Shown: positions 12,101-20,034, counted from the stretch's first letter. The stretch is 64,000 nucleotides of DNA from Carposina sasakii (GCA_014607495.2 CP053153.1:124001-188000), one strand, 5' to 3'. Notes: generated by a model from the sequence alone, not told the origin. Program-made: numbers and translations.

Positions 12101-15100
12101 TGGATGGTATCTATAGAGCAGTGCCTCAATGATGTTTACGCCATTACAACCGAGAGCAAACTAAATTCGGAGCAGAAAAATAAAATCGGTAACCTTTGTC
12201 GGAAAGTAGGACATGGAGTCTCGCAAATGGCTGTGCACTACCAATCCCTTAAACAGAGGACTTTATTGGCAAATGCCAAAATTTCGGAGCTAAGGCAGAG
12301 ACATGACCTTGCCAAATGTCTCAATGACATTAAAAATACAATAGAAGAGAGCTCTATTAAAACTGTTACACAGAAAACGTCCTTCGCAGACATGGTTAAA
12401 AAGAGTGCAAATAACTTTGTTCAGCCTAGTCCTCTGAGCTCTATAGCGATTTATCCTAGTGATAAATCAAAAAGCAGCGAGGAAACAAAAAATCTTGTCC
12501 AGAAAATATTAAGACCTGAACAAATGAAGCTGCAGGTCCGAGGACTGCGTAAGACGAGAAATGGAGGGGTCATCATCAGCACTGAGAGTAAAGAAGATGT
12601 TGAAAAGCTAAAGAACTCCTCCCAACTTGCATCTAACAACCTTACTGTTGATGAGCCCTACAAACGCCGCCCTAGAATCATCATTCTCGGAGTACCTGTA
12701 AATTTTAGAGGAAAAGGAGCTGTTTACGTGCATTTATGAGCAGAACTTGGCAGACAAAGTGAACATGCCTGTAGAAACATTTTTGTCCAGTATAAAGTTG
12801 AGCCACAAATCGGGGAAAAAAGAAGCCAATTACTGCAACTATATTCTTGAAGTACCAGCTTTAGTACGCAAGGCCCTTATTACCCAGAGCAGAATATTTA
12901 TAAACTGGTCCTCCTGCCCAGTTAGGGACTTTACTTTAGTAACAAGATGTTACAAGTGCCAGCAGTACGGTCACGCGGCAAAGACATGCAGAGAGGTGAA
13001 TCCTATGTGTGGACATTGTGGTGAATCGGGGCACAGTATTACGGAATGCACTAAAAAACTAGAATCGCCAAAATGTGCAACATGCCTGCGCTTCAAAAAG
13101 CCATCCGGCCACAAGACAGGCGACGCCGAGTGTCCGGCCCGAAAAGCTGCCGAGTATAGGTACATCAACTCTACCGATTATGAAGGCGCCTAAGAGCGCC
13201 ATCTCTAATTGTTTATATTTTAGACTTTTATAAATTTTATTTTATAGTGTAAGTATGGATTTAGATTTTATTGAAGAATTGGATAACATGTTTGTGTCAG
13301 ACTCGAAGATTTGTGATGTTGAGGAATGTAGGCAGTATATCTTCCCCTGTCAAAATTCATTAACTATACTAACGCAAAATATTCGCAGCATTTATAAGAA
13401 CGTAGATAGTTTTAGCATATTCTTGCATAGGCTTAAAATTGACTGTGACGTAATAGTCTTCACTGAATGTTGGTCAATAAACAGACAGGGCAATCTCCCG
13501 ATCTTGCCGGGCTATATCGCTTATTGTAGCACAAAAATGTGTAATAAATGTGATGGTGTAGTGGTGTACGTTAGAGACTCTATTTTGAATGTTACCGTGG
13601 AGGAACCTGCTATTCAAGACTGTAGCTCTTTGATTATAAAAATTGGTCTCGATATAGTCATCCTTGCTATATACAGGTCTCCATCTTATCGAATTTTAGA
13701 CCCTTTTTATAAATCTTTAGATGAAACGCTCCAAGCCGTGACCTGTTATAAAAATATTATCCTATCTGGCGATATTAACATAAACATTAGACCAGAATGT
13801 TTTGAAGAAATTAGTCAAGATTATCTTGACCTATGTTCAAAACACGGACTTTTTCCCGGTCATACTTTGCCCACTCGTATTAGTGGTTTCTGTGTAGATC
13901 ACTTCATGATCAAATCATGTTCACCATGCATCACGCTCGTCACTACATCAACTATAACCGACCATAATGCTGTTCTACTTAACATTAACCTAACGCCACC
14001 TAAGCAAAATCGTACTCGTGCTAAATGTATACTAAACGTAAACAACCTCGAACATGATTTATGCAATTTGGATTTTGACCCAGTTTTTTATTCTACAGAC
14101 GTAAACTGCGCGTTATTGTTTCTAATTAGATCTGTCCAATCAGCAATACTTCAGAACACCAACACGCGTATTGTTAATAAAAAACATCATAACATCAAAC
14201 CCTGGATCACTCCTGGCCTTATTCGTTGTATGAGGCATAGAGACAAACTTCATCAAAAGGCAAAGCGTTGTCCCGAAAATACCATAATACAAACTACTTA
14301 TAAAAGGTACCGAAATTTTTGCAATAATCTCCTAAAGAAAATTAAAATCACGTATGAGAAAAGCATTTTACAAAGGGCTGGTAGCAACAGTAAGCAAGTT
14401 TGGAAATTTATTAAAAATGTCACATATACAGCTAAAGAGCACAAATCATGTTCGAATTTACTAACGTCCTGTTCTACGCCACTTCGAGCGGCTAATGAGG
14501 TCAATAAGTTCTTTGTAAATATAGGAAAGAATCTCGCTGAACAGATTTCGGAAAATTCCGGCACACGATCTAATATTCCCTTGCTACAAACTTATACTTC
14601 TGTGTTGACTACCAAATCTTTTGTTTTATTGGACACAGATGAAAATGAAGTCACACGCATCATCTCAGGTCTAAAAGATGACTGCGCCGTGGGCTGGGAT
14701 AATATAAGTAATAAAATACTTAAGCAATTTAAACATATTCTGGTTCCTCCCCTAACACATATTTTCCGACTATGCTTATCTAAAGGAATATTCCCAAAAT
14801 GTCTTAAAAAGGCAGTAGTGATACCAATTCACAAAGCAGGAAGTAAAGACAGAGTGAATAACTATAGACCAATATCCTTACTCCCATCAATTTCAAAAAT
14901 TTTAGAAAAGATCATTAACATCAGACTAGTCAACTATCTTGAGAAAAACCATCTTCTGTCACCTAACCAATTTGGTTTTAGAACTAGGCTTTCGACGGAT
15001 GATGCGGTCCATTGTCTGACCAACTATGTTTCACAAGAATTGGGTAAGGGAAAACAGACTCTGGCTGTTTTCCTGGACTTAGCAAAAGCTTTTGACACGG

Positions 15101-18100
15101 TATCTGTACCCATCCTTTTAAAAAAGTTAGACTCCTTAGGTATAAGAGGCACTCAACATAAATTACTAGCAGACTACTTAGACAACAGATACCAATGTGT
15201 CAAAATAGAAAACTTTATCAGTGATGACCAGCAAAACACCAGCTTTGGAGTCCCTCAGGGAAGTATCCTGGGTCCTACCCTGTTTTTAATTTACATTAAC
15301 GACTTGTGTAACCTAAATCTGGAACAAGGCAAGATAATTTCCTATGCTGATGATACTGCTTTAATTTTCTCAGCTAACACCAATACGGAGCTTTTTAATT
15401 ATGCACAACAAGGGTTTAATACTGTAAATAACTGGCTTCAATATAATTTACTAACACTAAACGCTGATAAAACTAAGTACATCCATTTTACCATGCGCCA
15501 AACCCATCATATTGTTTTATATCCTCATATCTATGCCCATTTATGTCTTTCTGATCTCTCCTGTAATTGTCCACATATCCAAAAAACTACAAGTATCAAG
15601 TATCTTGGGGTTACACTCGATGAAACCCTCTCTTTTCGAGCACATATACAAGAAGTAGTTAGTAGAGTACGGAAGTTACTATATGTATTCAAAAAACTAC
15701 GGCTTATTGCCGATTCAAAATTAATTAAACAAGTTTATCAGGTCCTTGGTCAATCCATAATTCAGTACTGTATCAGCTCATGGGGTGGAACACATAAAAC
15801 CATCATACTATCTCTCGAGCGAGCTCAACGCGCAATACTTAAGGTGGCTACGTTTCGTCCCTTCCTATTTCCAACTTCCCTACTTTATAATTCTTGCAAG
15901 GTGCTAACCGTCCGCCAGCTTTTTATAATGCACACTGTTTTAAAACAGCACAAAGTGCTTGCTTATGATCATGACGTGACTAACAAAAGACGAAAAGATA
16001 TTGTTTGTACTGTTTCCTCAACACCGTTTGCTTTTACAAATAGATTTTTTGCCTATATGGGACCCTTGTTATACAATAGAATAAATAAAGTTTATTACAT
16101 ATATAACCTCAATTACTTTGATTGTAAGAAACAAGTTTACAAATGTCTGCAGGAGCTGTCCTATGACGAAACCGAGAACTTGCTTACGGTAGATAAATAG
16201 TAAATATATAGTTTTAAATTATTTTTATGTGAAAAAAAAAGTTATATAGTATATCAAAATGTAACACTCTTTTTTACATGTGTTTATTTAGTTTTAATTT
16301 TTATGTAAAGAAATAGTTATATAGATCAAAATGTAAGAATCTTTTATGCATGTATTTATTAATTTACTTTTCATAATCATGAGTTTTCGCAAACCTAAAG
16401 CACAGGCTCAGCCTAGTTTAGGTAAATTTTATATACTACCTATTTAAATTTTAAGATTTTTAATGTATGTATACCAAATGTTTGATATTAAATAAATTTT
16501 ATTATTTATTATTATTTATTAAAGTAGGTACTCACGGGGTCTCGTAAACGAAGTAGTAGTGATAGGGTCCCGCGCGCTCCAGCAGCAGCTCTGCGAACAT
16601 GTCCGTGTCATCCACTAGCGCGCCGGAGCCGAGCACCTCACTCTTTTCCCCGACAGGGCTTCCTTTATCCACTATGGGGCTTCCCTTGCCCCCCCGAGAG
16701 CCTTCCAGCGCCAGTGGATCTCCGCGACGCCACTCGAGCTCGCGGTACTGGTGCCGTTCGAGTCCATCCTCGTCCAACTCCTCATTAGCTACAACAAGGA
16801 ACTAGATAAATATCAAAGAGAAACCTGCACCCATATGATAAATTTTGTGAGAGCGAGATGTCTCACTTTTAAACGTCAAATCCACAGAGCTAAGTAATAA
16901 CTAGACAAGGCAAGTGTTTCTACTTGGTGTGTAAAAAGGGATTGTAAACCACTTCTATCAGCCCTAATTCATTTAGTCCTGGCTCGAGAACGAGTGTCTA
17001 TTCTAATTCTTAAGTCTATTTTTTACATGCAGTGTACATACACTTAGTTTATCTAGTTATTAATAGCTCTGTGAATTTGACGTTTAAAAGCTTTGTTTAA
17101 AAGTGAGACATCTCACTCTCACCAAATTCATCATACGGGTGCTCGAGCCAGCGATTTTTCAACTGACACGAGTGCTTCTATGAAGTATCTGGATTACTCA
17201 CGTTGTGAAGTATAGTTGCAGTACAAGAACACGCGGCGCCCGAGCAGACTGGGTCCGGGCTGCCAGCGCAGGCGCGTGCCCTTGTCGAATCTAGGAGGAT
17301 TAAGCAAGCAGGAATAAACACACGGGCCAATAAGCTAATTAGTACTAGGTATAATTTCTAGGTCGCAAAAGTTAGAAAAAAATACGCAGAAGCTCTTAAA
17401 AAAGGCTACACCAGCATGTGAATGTCGAGGCTATCCAGCTTCTTGACAACACGGACATAGTCAGGAGGCTTAAAAGGACAAAACCTTTTAAGTTAGTGCA
17501 TTGAATTAGTGATATAGTGCAGTGTGTGCTAATTTTAAAGAACACATGAACAAAGTGACTCCCCTTAAAAGTGACAATAAGAAAAGCGCCGATGGACACA
17601 TTCTTAGTTTTCACGGTTTAGCAATTTAAGTTAGATACAAATAACTTATTAGTCTAATTAGGCTGGATTGTAATTTTAATGAATTATCTGTACCTAGTTC
17701 GTCACGGATAATACATTAAGAGAAAAAAGGTAGAATATGCAGATACCTACGTGTTGCGTCATTCATTACATCCATGCAGTCTGTCGAAAGCAGATTACTT
17801 ACCTACCTACTAGGTAGTATTTGAATATAAAATTAAAAGTTTGCAATCCCACCAATTACGAGTATTGTCTTCTTTAGTTTGGCAAACTGATGATATTGGC
17901 ACTAGAAAGAGATTATTTTTGAAATGGGCAATGGGCAATTCAAAGTTCTGGCATGCAGTGTCCGGTGTCTGACTGAACGTCACGCACGGCGCCAGTTTGC
18001 AATAGCAATACCTCGGCCACAACACGTCTGTAATCTGATACTAATCTCACGGACTGTGATCTCTTTTGTCCGAACCCGTAACGTGTTGCCATCACCTGTA

Positions 18101-18217
18101 GAGCGTGGCGTCGTGGTGCTCCGCGTGGTTGAGCGTGATGACGCGCACCTTCCCGCCGCTCCGGGGCTCCTGCCCCCTCGCGCCTTCGCTTGCGCTCGAT
18201 AGCCTCTCGATCGCCAT
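1876..18217 (-). CDS. AGL: Glycogen debranching enzyme (4-alpha-glucanotransferase / amylo-alpha-1,6-glucosidase)
   Basis: This bifunctional cytosolic enzyme moves maltosyl or maltotriosyl units off glycogen branches and then hydrolyses the remaining alpha-1,6 glucose. Coding exons on the minus strand: 18217-18096, 17290-17202, 16788-16536, 11712-11104, 11021-10216, 10083-9915, 8159-8063, 7550-7362, 4637-4572, 4494-4170, 3946-3240, 3153-1876. All have GT/AG borders and matching phases, summing to 4710 nt (1569 aa), close to the roughly 1530 aa of animal AGL. The glucanotransferase half carries NAIHFTPVQALG, LRLDNCHSTPVHVAE, TAELFT and DVTHDN. The glucosidase half carries RCWGRDTFIALRG, RYNCRDAVWWWL, FRERNAG, NCGTWMDKMG and YNYHQGPEW. 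The start is the ATG at 18217 in context CAAATGG; an in-frame upstream exon (18773-18675) is possible. Exons are very GC-rich and the introns are AT-rich and full of transposons. Confidence 0.95.
3240..3946 (-). CDS. AGL: AGL exon, glucosidase domain N-terminal half
   Basis: Encodes about residues 909-1144. Acceptor CGCAG at 3947-3948, donor CAG/GTGAGT at 3239. It contains GLQGARTLLDEARAADDLAHP, LRAGDWLAEY, LPRYLVPAYFERVL and RCWGRDTFIALRG, matching animal AGL. The open frame runs on into the following intron to 3102, but the donor and the protein alignment end the exon at 3240. Confidence 0.92.
4170..4494 (-). CDS. AGL: AGL exon, linker between the two catalytic halves
   Basis: Encodes about residues 801-908. 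Acceptor TTCGCAG at 4495-4496, donor C/GTGAGT at 4169. It corresponds to the poorly conserved linker of AGL (SVILVAFTAF to STIFI). It is rich in Ala and Arg and much more GC-biased than its flanks. Confidence 0.88.
4572..4637 (-). CDS. AGL: AGL 22-codon microexon
   Basis: Encodes residues 779-800 (VYVDQMDADVVAVTRHNP...), which match the VYVDQ..EDIVAVTRH segment of animal AGL. Acceptor TTGCAG/GTG and donor AAAG/GTACC border it, and both phases are 0. The exon is too short to stand out as an open frame but is clear from splice sites and homology. Confidence 0.88.
5280..6935 (+). pseudogene. Decayed RTE-type LINE, endonuclease/reverse transcriptase
   Basis: Fragments in shifting frames follow the lepidopteran RTE polyprotein in order. 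They include a connector with SQSLDKVSNLERL, then VSNLHKMATMSIPVQTNQ, a degraded GLRQDNVISLNLFTNALEDV (normally RQGDVISPKLF), LRFAD-like sequence near 6215, SRRVGLRMNLDKSNVMF and VVQKYVYLGKKL, and a tail with SEGGLQQWTAVD. Many stops and frameshifts make it non-functional. It lies in the AGL intron between the exons at 7362 and 4637, on the opposite strand to the host gene. Confidence 0.85.
6936..7361. other. AGL intron sequence, nothing recognised
   Basis: AT-rich intron DNA between the RTE remnant and the next AGL exon. I see no gene or repeat I can name. Confidence 0.6.
7362..7550 (-). CDS. AGL: AGL exon with a Gly/Ala tract
   Basis: Encodes residues 716-778. Acceptor CTGCAG/ATC at 7551-7552, donor GAG/GTGAGG at 7361, both phase 0. 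It aligns with the QISVVSEERFY...AISKLHQELG segment of animal AGL (here IHVVNESRLYQ and ALNELHAELARDG). A GAGGAGGAGG insertion made of GCG/CCC triplet-like DNA sits in the middle. Confidence 0.88.
7563..8062. other. AGL intron with a short repeat-like AT-rich stretch
   Basis: Intron between two AGL exons. Around 7880-7930 there is a TAATCTAATC run after a CAATAAATAAATC tail, which looks like the 3' end of an old retroelement. Nothing else is recognisable. Confidence 0.4.
8063..8159 (-). CDS. AGL: AGL exon
   Basis: Encodes residues 683-715 (CAFDILASAALVSMSCNAIG, then STRGIDEFVPHH), matching AYDALPSTTIVSM..ASGSTRGYDELVPH of animal AGL. Acceptor GAACAG/G at 8160-8161, donor CAT/GTGAGT at 8062. 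The first base completes the split Arg codon from the upstream exon. Confidence 0.92.
8444..9060 (-). pseudogene. 3' fragment of a non-LTR retrotransposon (RT C-terminal region), split by a SINE
   Basis: Minus-strand reading gives FLGITLDAKLQWGPHIEKLS and LTDVETARI, a break at a SINE insertion, then RIVYFSYFHSIIMTYGILLW and LQKRAVRAILNLGSR. This is the C-terminal part of a Jockey/CR1-like LINE reverse transcriptase protein. The 3' end is a run of TTGAATTTT units (8444-8475 in plus orientation), typical of LINE tails. It is 5'-truncated and sits inside an AGL intron. Confidence 0.85.
8755..8853 (+). mobile_element. tRNA-derived SINE, copy 1, with 7-bp target duplication
   Basis: A 99-bp insertion starting CCTTAGTGGTTAGAGCACTG and containing a tRNA-type B box (GGGTTCGATTCCCACC), then a tail TTTTTTCCATTTCTTTATTA. 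AATTCTA flanks both ends (8748-8754 and 8854-8860). Removing the insert and one flank restores the LINE reading frame around it. It is not a functional tRNA, because the acceptor stem cannot pair. A second copy of the family is at 61517-61627. Confidence 0.85.
9210..9766 (+). mobile_element. PIF/Harbinger-like deletion derivative with MADF-like coding remnant
   Basis: Terminal inverted repeats of about 28 bp (AGGTAGCATTCGTTCTTAGC left; the complement of GCTAAGAACGGAATGCTACCT right) are flanked by TTA on both sides (9207-9209 and 9767-9769), the 3-bp target size of PIF/Harbinger. Inside, from 9430, a short frame MASFLSHEDQILIELV followed by frame-broken LSDITYCNRTQ resembles the MADF DNA-binding protein that accompanies Harbinger transposases. 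No transposase is present, so this copy is non-autonomous. Confidence 0.75.
9915..10083 (-). CDS. AGL: AGL exon, end of glucanotransferase catalytic region
   Basis: Encodes residues 627-682 (EAMSAWDAHELGRQLHRYGG through THDNPSPFEKR). The DVTHDN motif corresponds to the last conserved acidic position of the GH13-type site. Acceptor CTGCAG at 10084-10085, donor CG/GTATGT at 9914. Confidence 0.92.
10216..11021 (-). CDS. AGL: AGL exon, glucanotransferase catalytic core
   Basis: Encodes about residues 358-626. It includes VMAHNGWVM, VYLRRELVAWGDSVKLRYG, LWAHMRAYV, LRLDNCHSTPVHVAERL (catalytic Asp region) and LYVTAELFT (acid/base Glu region). Donor CGAG/GTAACC at 10215; acceptor CCGCAG/GGTG at 11022-11023. 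The N-terminal third is more variable than in vertebrate AGL. Confidence 0.93.
11104..11712 (-). CDS. AGL: AGL exon, N-terminal part of glucanotransferase domain
   Basis: Encodes about residues 155-357. It carries LSKCLGPLPRW, AGYNAIHFTPVQALGASQSA, VVLSDVVLNHTANETPWL and NCPHLRPAALLDALL, matching the first barrel elements of AGL. Acceptor TTATTAG at 11713-11714. The donor is AA/GTCAGT at 11103, chosen because it alone keeps the phase with the next exon. Confidence 0.92.
11966..13193 (+). pseudogene. LINE ORF1 (gag-like, CCHC zinc knuckles), one frameshift
   Basis: The first part (11966-12739) has a Pro-rich N-terminus, a helical region and an RNA-binding-like segment (LQVRGLRKTRNGGVIISTES). 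It shifts frame by one base in an AGAGGAAAAGGAG run near 12710-12716. The second part runs to 13193 with three Cys/His knuckles: CYKCQQYGHAAKTC, CGHCGESGHSITEC and CATCLRFKKPSGHKTGDAEC. These bind element RNA in the particle. I infer a mutation rather than programmed shifting, because the slip site is a simple purine run. Confidence 0.82.
13255..16200 (+). CDS. LINE ORF2: AP endonuclease and reverse transcriptase
   Basis: Uninterrupted 981-codon frame. The N-terminal endonuclease has LTILTQNIRS, VIVFTECW, SGDININI and STITDHNAVLL. The reverse transcriptase shows NNYRPISLLPSISKILEK, FLDLAKAFDTV (about residue 606), GVPQGSILGP (about 664) and SYADDTALIF (about 696). The C-terminal part resembles Jockey-group elements; I see no RNase H domain. 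An intact ORF2 suggests a fairly young insertion, although ORF1 is frameshifted. Confidence 0.92.
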   Translation: MDLDFIEELDNMFVSDSKICDVEECRQYIFPCQNSLTILTQNIRSIYKNVDSFSIFLHRLKIDCDVIVFTECWSINRQGNLPILPGYIAYCSTKMCNKCDGVVVYVRDSILNVTVEEPAIQDCSSLIIKIGLDIVILAIYRSPSYRILDPFYKSLDETLQAVTCYKNIILSGDININIRPECFEEISQDYLDLCSKHGLFPGHTLPTRISGFCVDHFMIKSCSPCITLVTTSTITDHNAVLLNINLTPPKQNRTRAKCILNVNNLEHDLCNLDFDPVFYSTDVNCALLFLIRSVQSAILQNTNTRIVNKKHHNIKPWITPGLIRCMRHRDKLHQKAKRCPENTIIQTTYKRYRNFCNNLLKKIKITYEKSILQRAGSNSKQVWKFIKNVTYTAKEHKSCSNLLTSCSTPLRAANEVNKFFVNIGKNLAEQISENSGTRSNIPLLQTYTSVLTTKSFVLLDTDENEVTRIISGLKDDCAVGWDNISNKILKQFKHILVPPLTHIFRLCLSKGIFPKCLKKAVVIPIHKAGSKDRVNNYRPISLLPSISKILEKIINIRLVNYLEKNHLLSPNQFGFRTRLSTDDAVHCLTNYVSQELGKGKQTLAVFLDLAKAFDTVSVPILLKKLDSLGIRGTQHKLLADYLDNRYQCVKIENFISDDQQNTSFGVPQGSILGPTLFLIYINDLCNLNLEQGKIISYADDTALIFSANTNTELFNYAQQGFNTVNNWLQYNLLTLNADKTKYIHFTMRQTHHIVLYPHIYAHLCLSDLSCNCPHIQKTTSIKYLGVTLDETLSFRAHIQEVVSRVRKLLYVFKKLRLIADSKLIKQVYQVLGQSIIQYCISSWGGTHKTIILSLERAQRAILKVATFRPFLFPTSLLYNSCKVLTVRQLFIMHTVLKQHKVLAYDHDVTNKRRKDIVCTVSSTPFAFTNRFFAYMGPLLYNRINKVYYIYNLNYFDCKKQVYKCLQELSYDETENLLTVDK
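16536..16788 (-). CDS. AGL: AGL exon with a lineage-specific insertion
   Basis: Encodes about residues 71-155. Start NEELDEDGLERHQYRELEW; end ERAGPYHYYFVYET, which matches SGSFQYYFLQ of animal AGL. Between them is a Gly/Ser/Pro/Lys-rich insertion with repeated GSP triplets. Acceptor GTTGTAG at 16789-16790, donor CC/GTGAGT at 16535. Confidence 0.88.
16827..17142. mobile_element. Inverted-repeat MITE in an AGL intron
   Basis: Left arm from GCACCCATATGATAAATTTT (16827) and right arm ending AAATTCATCATACGGGTGC (17142) are inverted copies of about 90-100 bp. They share GAGATGTCTCACTTTTAAAC and GACGTTTAAAA-type sequence and a CACAGAGCTA segment. The right arm has a short internal duplication. I see no coding sequence or clear target duplication. 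Confidence 0.65.
17202..17290 (-). CDS. AGL: AGL exon
   Basis: Encodes residues 41-70 (FDKGTRLRWQPGPSLLGRRV, then FLYCNYTSQ). It aligns with [26 protein letters not shown] of animal AGL. Acceptor TCCTAG at 17291-17292, donor CAAC/GTGAGT at 17201. The adjoining intron (17291-18095) has no recognised element. Confidence 0.9.
17291..18095. other. AGL intron, nothing recognised
   Basis: AT-rich intron between AGL exons. Only short TACCTAC-type simple repeats (17795-17815) are visible. Confidence 0.6.
18096..18217 (-). CDS. AGL: AGL exon with the likely start codon
   Basis: ATG at 18215-18217 in context CAAATGG. It encodes a Ser/Gly-rich leader, then GKVRVITLNHAEHHDATLYR, which aligns with [20 protein letters not shown] of human AGL. 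Acceptor TTTGCAG lies 6 bases upstream of the ATG, so at least one further 5' exon exists. The donor is AG/GTGATG at 18095. Confidence 0.85.
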
Positions 18218-18674
18218 TTGTCTCTGCAAAGAAACTCTATCATTACAAATTAAGAAAACTGTATCATTGCACGCTAACGTTTGGCGAGAGCCTTAGCTGA
18301 GGCTAGAGATTGGTATAGGCAGTTTTTGCGCCACAAGTCATCAGTTTAGTTTTTTGTAATGTTTTTAAGAGGATAAAAGTACCTTTAATTGTAGGTTTAA
18401 TGTACCTACCCGTTAAGATCATTATGTGATCACACAGACATATTTTACTTTTACATTTAGTATCACGGTACGTCACTGCATTTAAGTAGTAATAAATCAG
18501 ACAAGGTGGCTGGTTGGTATGGATCATAATTTTTCTTATTGGTAGAAAGAGAGGAGAAAGGCAATAAATAGCTTAACATCGAGTGAATTAGGATTCTGAG
18601 CTTTCTTGCGACAGCAGAGAGAAGCCAGTGTAACAACAGCTCCAGCAGCGACATCGCCAGCGGCCGGCAGTCAC

Positions 18675-18773
18675 CTTGTCGATGACGGATTTCGCCGTCA
18701 CCTTGTCGATGACGGACTTCTCGGCCACCTTCCGGCCGAAGTCGCCCTTGTCCCGCGCGAGCAGCCTGGCCAT
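18675..18773 (-). CDS. AGL: Possible first AGL exon with duplicated splice donor
   Basis: ATG at 18771-18773 opens MARLLARDKGDFGRKVAEKS... The exon can end at either of two GACAAG/GTGAC donors (at 18701 or 18674) created by a 27-bp tandem duplication. Both joins continue in frame (through AGA CAA ATG) into the exon at 18217, adding 24 or 33 residues before the conserved AGL start. This is inference from frame and splice signals. The segment may instead be untranslated, or belong to another transcript. Confidence 0.45.
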
Positions 18774-18870
18774 CTCGACCGCACTGCGGCGCAGCGCCTG
18801 TCGCCCGCTTTATGTATCGCGTCACGTCACGCGCCGCCTCGCCGCCGTCACGCGCTCAGAGCAAGGACCT
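18774..18870 (-). promoter_or_regulatory. Probable AGL promoter
   Basis: A GC-rich island directly upstream of the candidate first exon. On the minus strand it has a TATA-like ATACATAAAG (18805-18814) about 35 bp before the exon, and a CRE-like GTGACGTGAC (18821-18830). Flanking DNA is AT-rich. No transcription start can be fixed from sequence alone. Confidence 0.4.
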
Positions 18871-18903
18871 GTTCCTGCCTTAGCGACAGGAACGCCTTTA
18901 TTC

Positions 18904-19130
18904 CAATAATCTGACAGTGTAGGTAGAGCTACATACGTCCGTAAGTGTAATTATAGCTATCTGCAGGGCCGGACTTAACCCGGCCCCATAAAATGGGGCC
19001 CCGACAATAGGTACACAGATTGTGAAAATTTTCAAATTTAAATTTGGCTCCGGGCCTGCACTTCTTTGTTGCCCGTTGTCCTCTAAACCTGAAAATCTGG
19101 CACTGGGTATCTGATACTTAAATAGGTACC
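18904..19130. other. Intergenic DNA with repeat-like GGGGCCCC segment
   Basis: No gene. The stretch at 18964-19060 (CAGGGCCGGACTTAACCCGG and onward) looks like an old dispersed repeat end, but I could not define its limits. Confidence 0.35.
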
Positions 19131-19131
19131 G

Positions 19132-19345
19132 CTAGCGGCCGCCCGCGACTTTGTCTGCGTGAACGTTATAATTCTAGGTATATATACCTATAGTTACTTC
19201 TAATACGTTCGGAAAATACGGAAATAATACTTTTATTACGCCTTTAGTACGTCTACGTTACTCCTCATACCAGCTATCTGAAAGTGATCAAAATCGGTCC
19301 AGCCGTTGCAGATAATATTAGCCGGACTTATTAATAAAATGATAT
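19132..19345 (+). repeat. Lepidopteran dispersed repeat (GCCCGCGACTTTGTCTGCGT family)
   Basis: It opens with GCCGCCCGCGACTTTGTCTG and closes with an AATCGGTCCAGCCGTTGC segment and TAATATTAGCCGG. This is the layout of a very abundant lepidopteran retroposed repeat, also seen here near 20578, 26699, 37680, 59346 and 59782. Confidence 0.7.
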
Positions 19346-19679
19346 CTAATATTACAAAGTGTGAATTCCAGTTGATAGGTTCTCTACATTCTGTACAGTG
19401 GTAGCTACCTATACTTACATTACCTACATAGCTTTTCGCTTAAAGTACCCCTTTTGTTAGATCCTGTATAGGAATGCGGTCAAACAACACGTCAATGTAC
19501 AAAAGCATTAAACCAATGCAAAAGTAGATAGCTAGGTTCCTTCGGATAATGGCGTTAATTAGTATGTGCATGTTACAATATAGGTGAAACGAACGGACCA
19601 CTTTGTGCCCCCTTCCCCTTTAAAAAATCTGGAGAGTGGTCGCTATACTGTCTGCCTTCCTAGCATGACCACGCATCGT

Positions 19680-19812
19680 GGATATCGTATCGTACGATAT
19701 CGTATCGTCTCTTTACAAAATTCAAAATGGCGGCTTTATTTATCGTAATTTGACAGGCTTTTTGTAGATAAATAGGTTTATCATATCGTGTATCGCAGAT
19801 CATGCTATTTGT
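19680..19812. repeat. ATCGTATCG / ATGGCGGC dispersed repeat, copy 1
   Basis: GATATCGTATCGTACGATATC is followed by CAAAATGGCGGCTTTATTTA, TCGTAATTTGACAG and TATCATATCGTGTATCG. The same order of blocks recurs at 33215-33362 (ACATGGCGGCTATATTTATC). Ends are not defined. It is probably a small non-autonomous DNA element. Confidence 0.55.
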
Positions 19813-19869
19813 GCTGGTTTGCTTCTATACCTCGTTTTTTTTAAAAATAGAATTTTAGATGGTTTAGAA

Positions 19870-20034
19870 CAGGGATTCCCGAACTTTTATTCCTCATAGA
19901 CCCCTTTCAAAAGTTATCTGGTTCTGGTGGACCCCCTGGACCCCTACAGGCCCACATCACATACAAATTAAATGTGAACCCTCATTTTTTCACGCCAACG
20001 TAGACCCCCATCGAGTCTCCTGTGGACCCCTGGG
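19870..20034. mobile_element. hAT-like MITE, one end shortened, 8-bp target duplication
   Basis: A 165-bp element starting CAGGGATTCCCGAACTTTTA, related in inverted orientation to the copy at 59480-59666. It is flanked by perfect GTTTAGAA repeats (19862-19869 and 20035-20042), the 8-bp duplication expected of hAT. Compared with the other copy it lacks about 30 bp at the right end. Confidence 0.7.

Larger units (their letters stand above)
11740..16520 (+). mobile_element. Jockey-like non-LTR retrotransposon, nearly complete
   Basis: The element runs from about 11740 (untranslated leader) to a 3' tail of TTATTATTTATT units after AATAAATTTTATT near 16490-16520. It contains a gag-like ORF1 and a full ORF2 with endonuclease and reverse transcriptase. 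It nearly fills the AGL intron (16535-11713) in antisense orientation to AGL. I could not define target duplications, so the exact ends are approximate. Confidence 0.85.
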
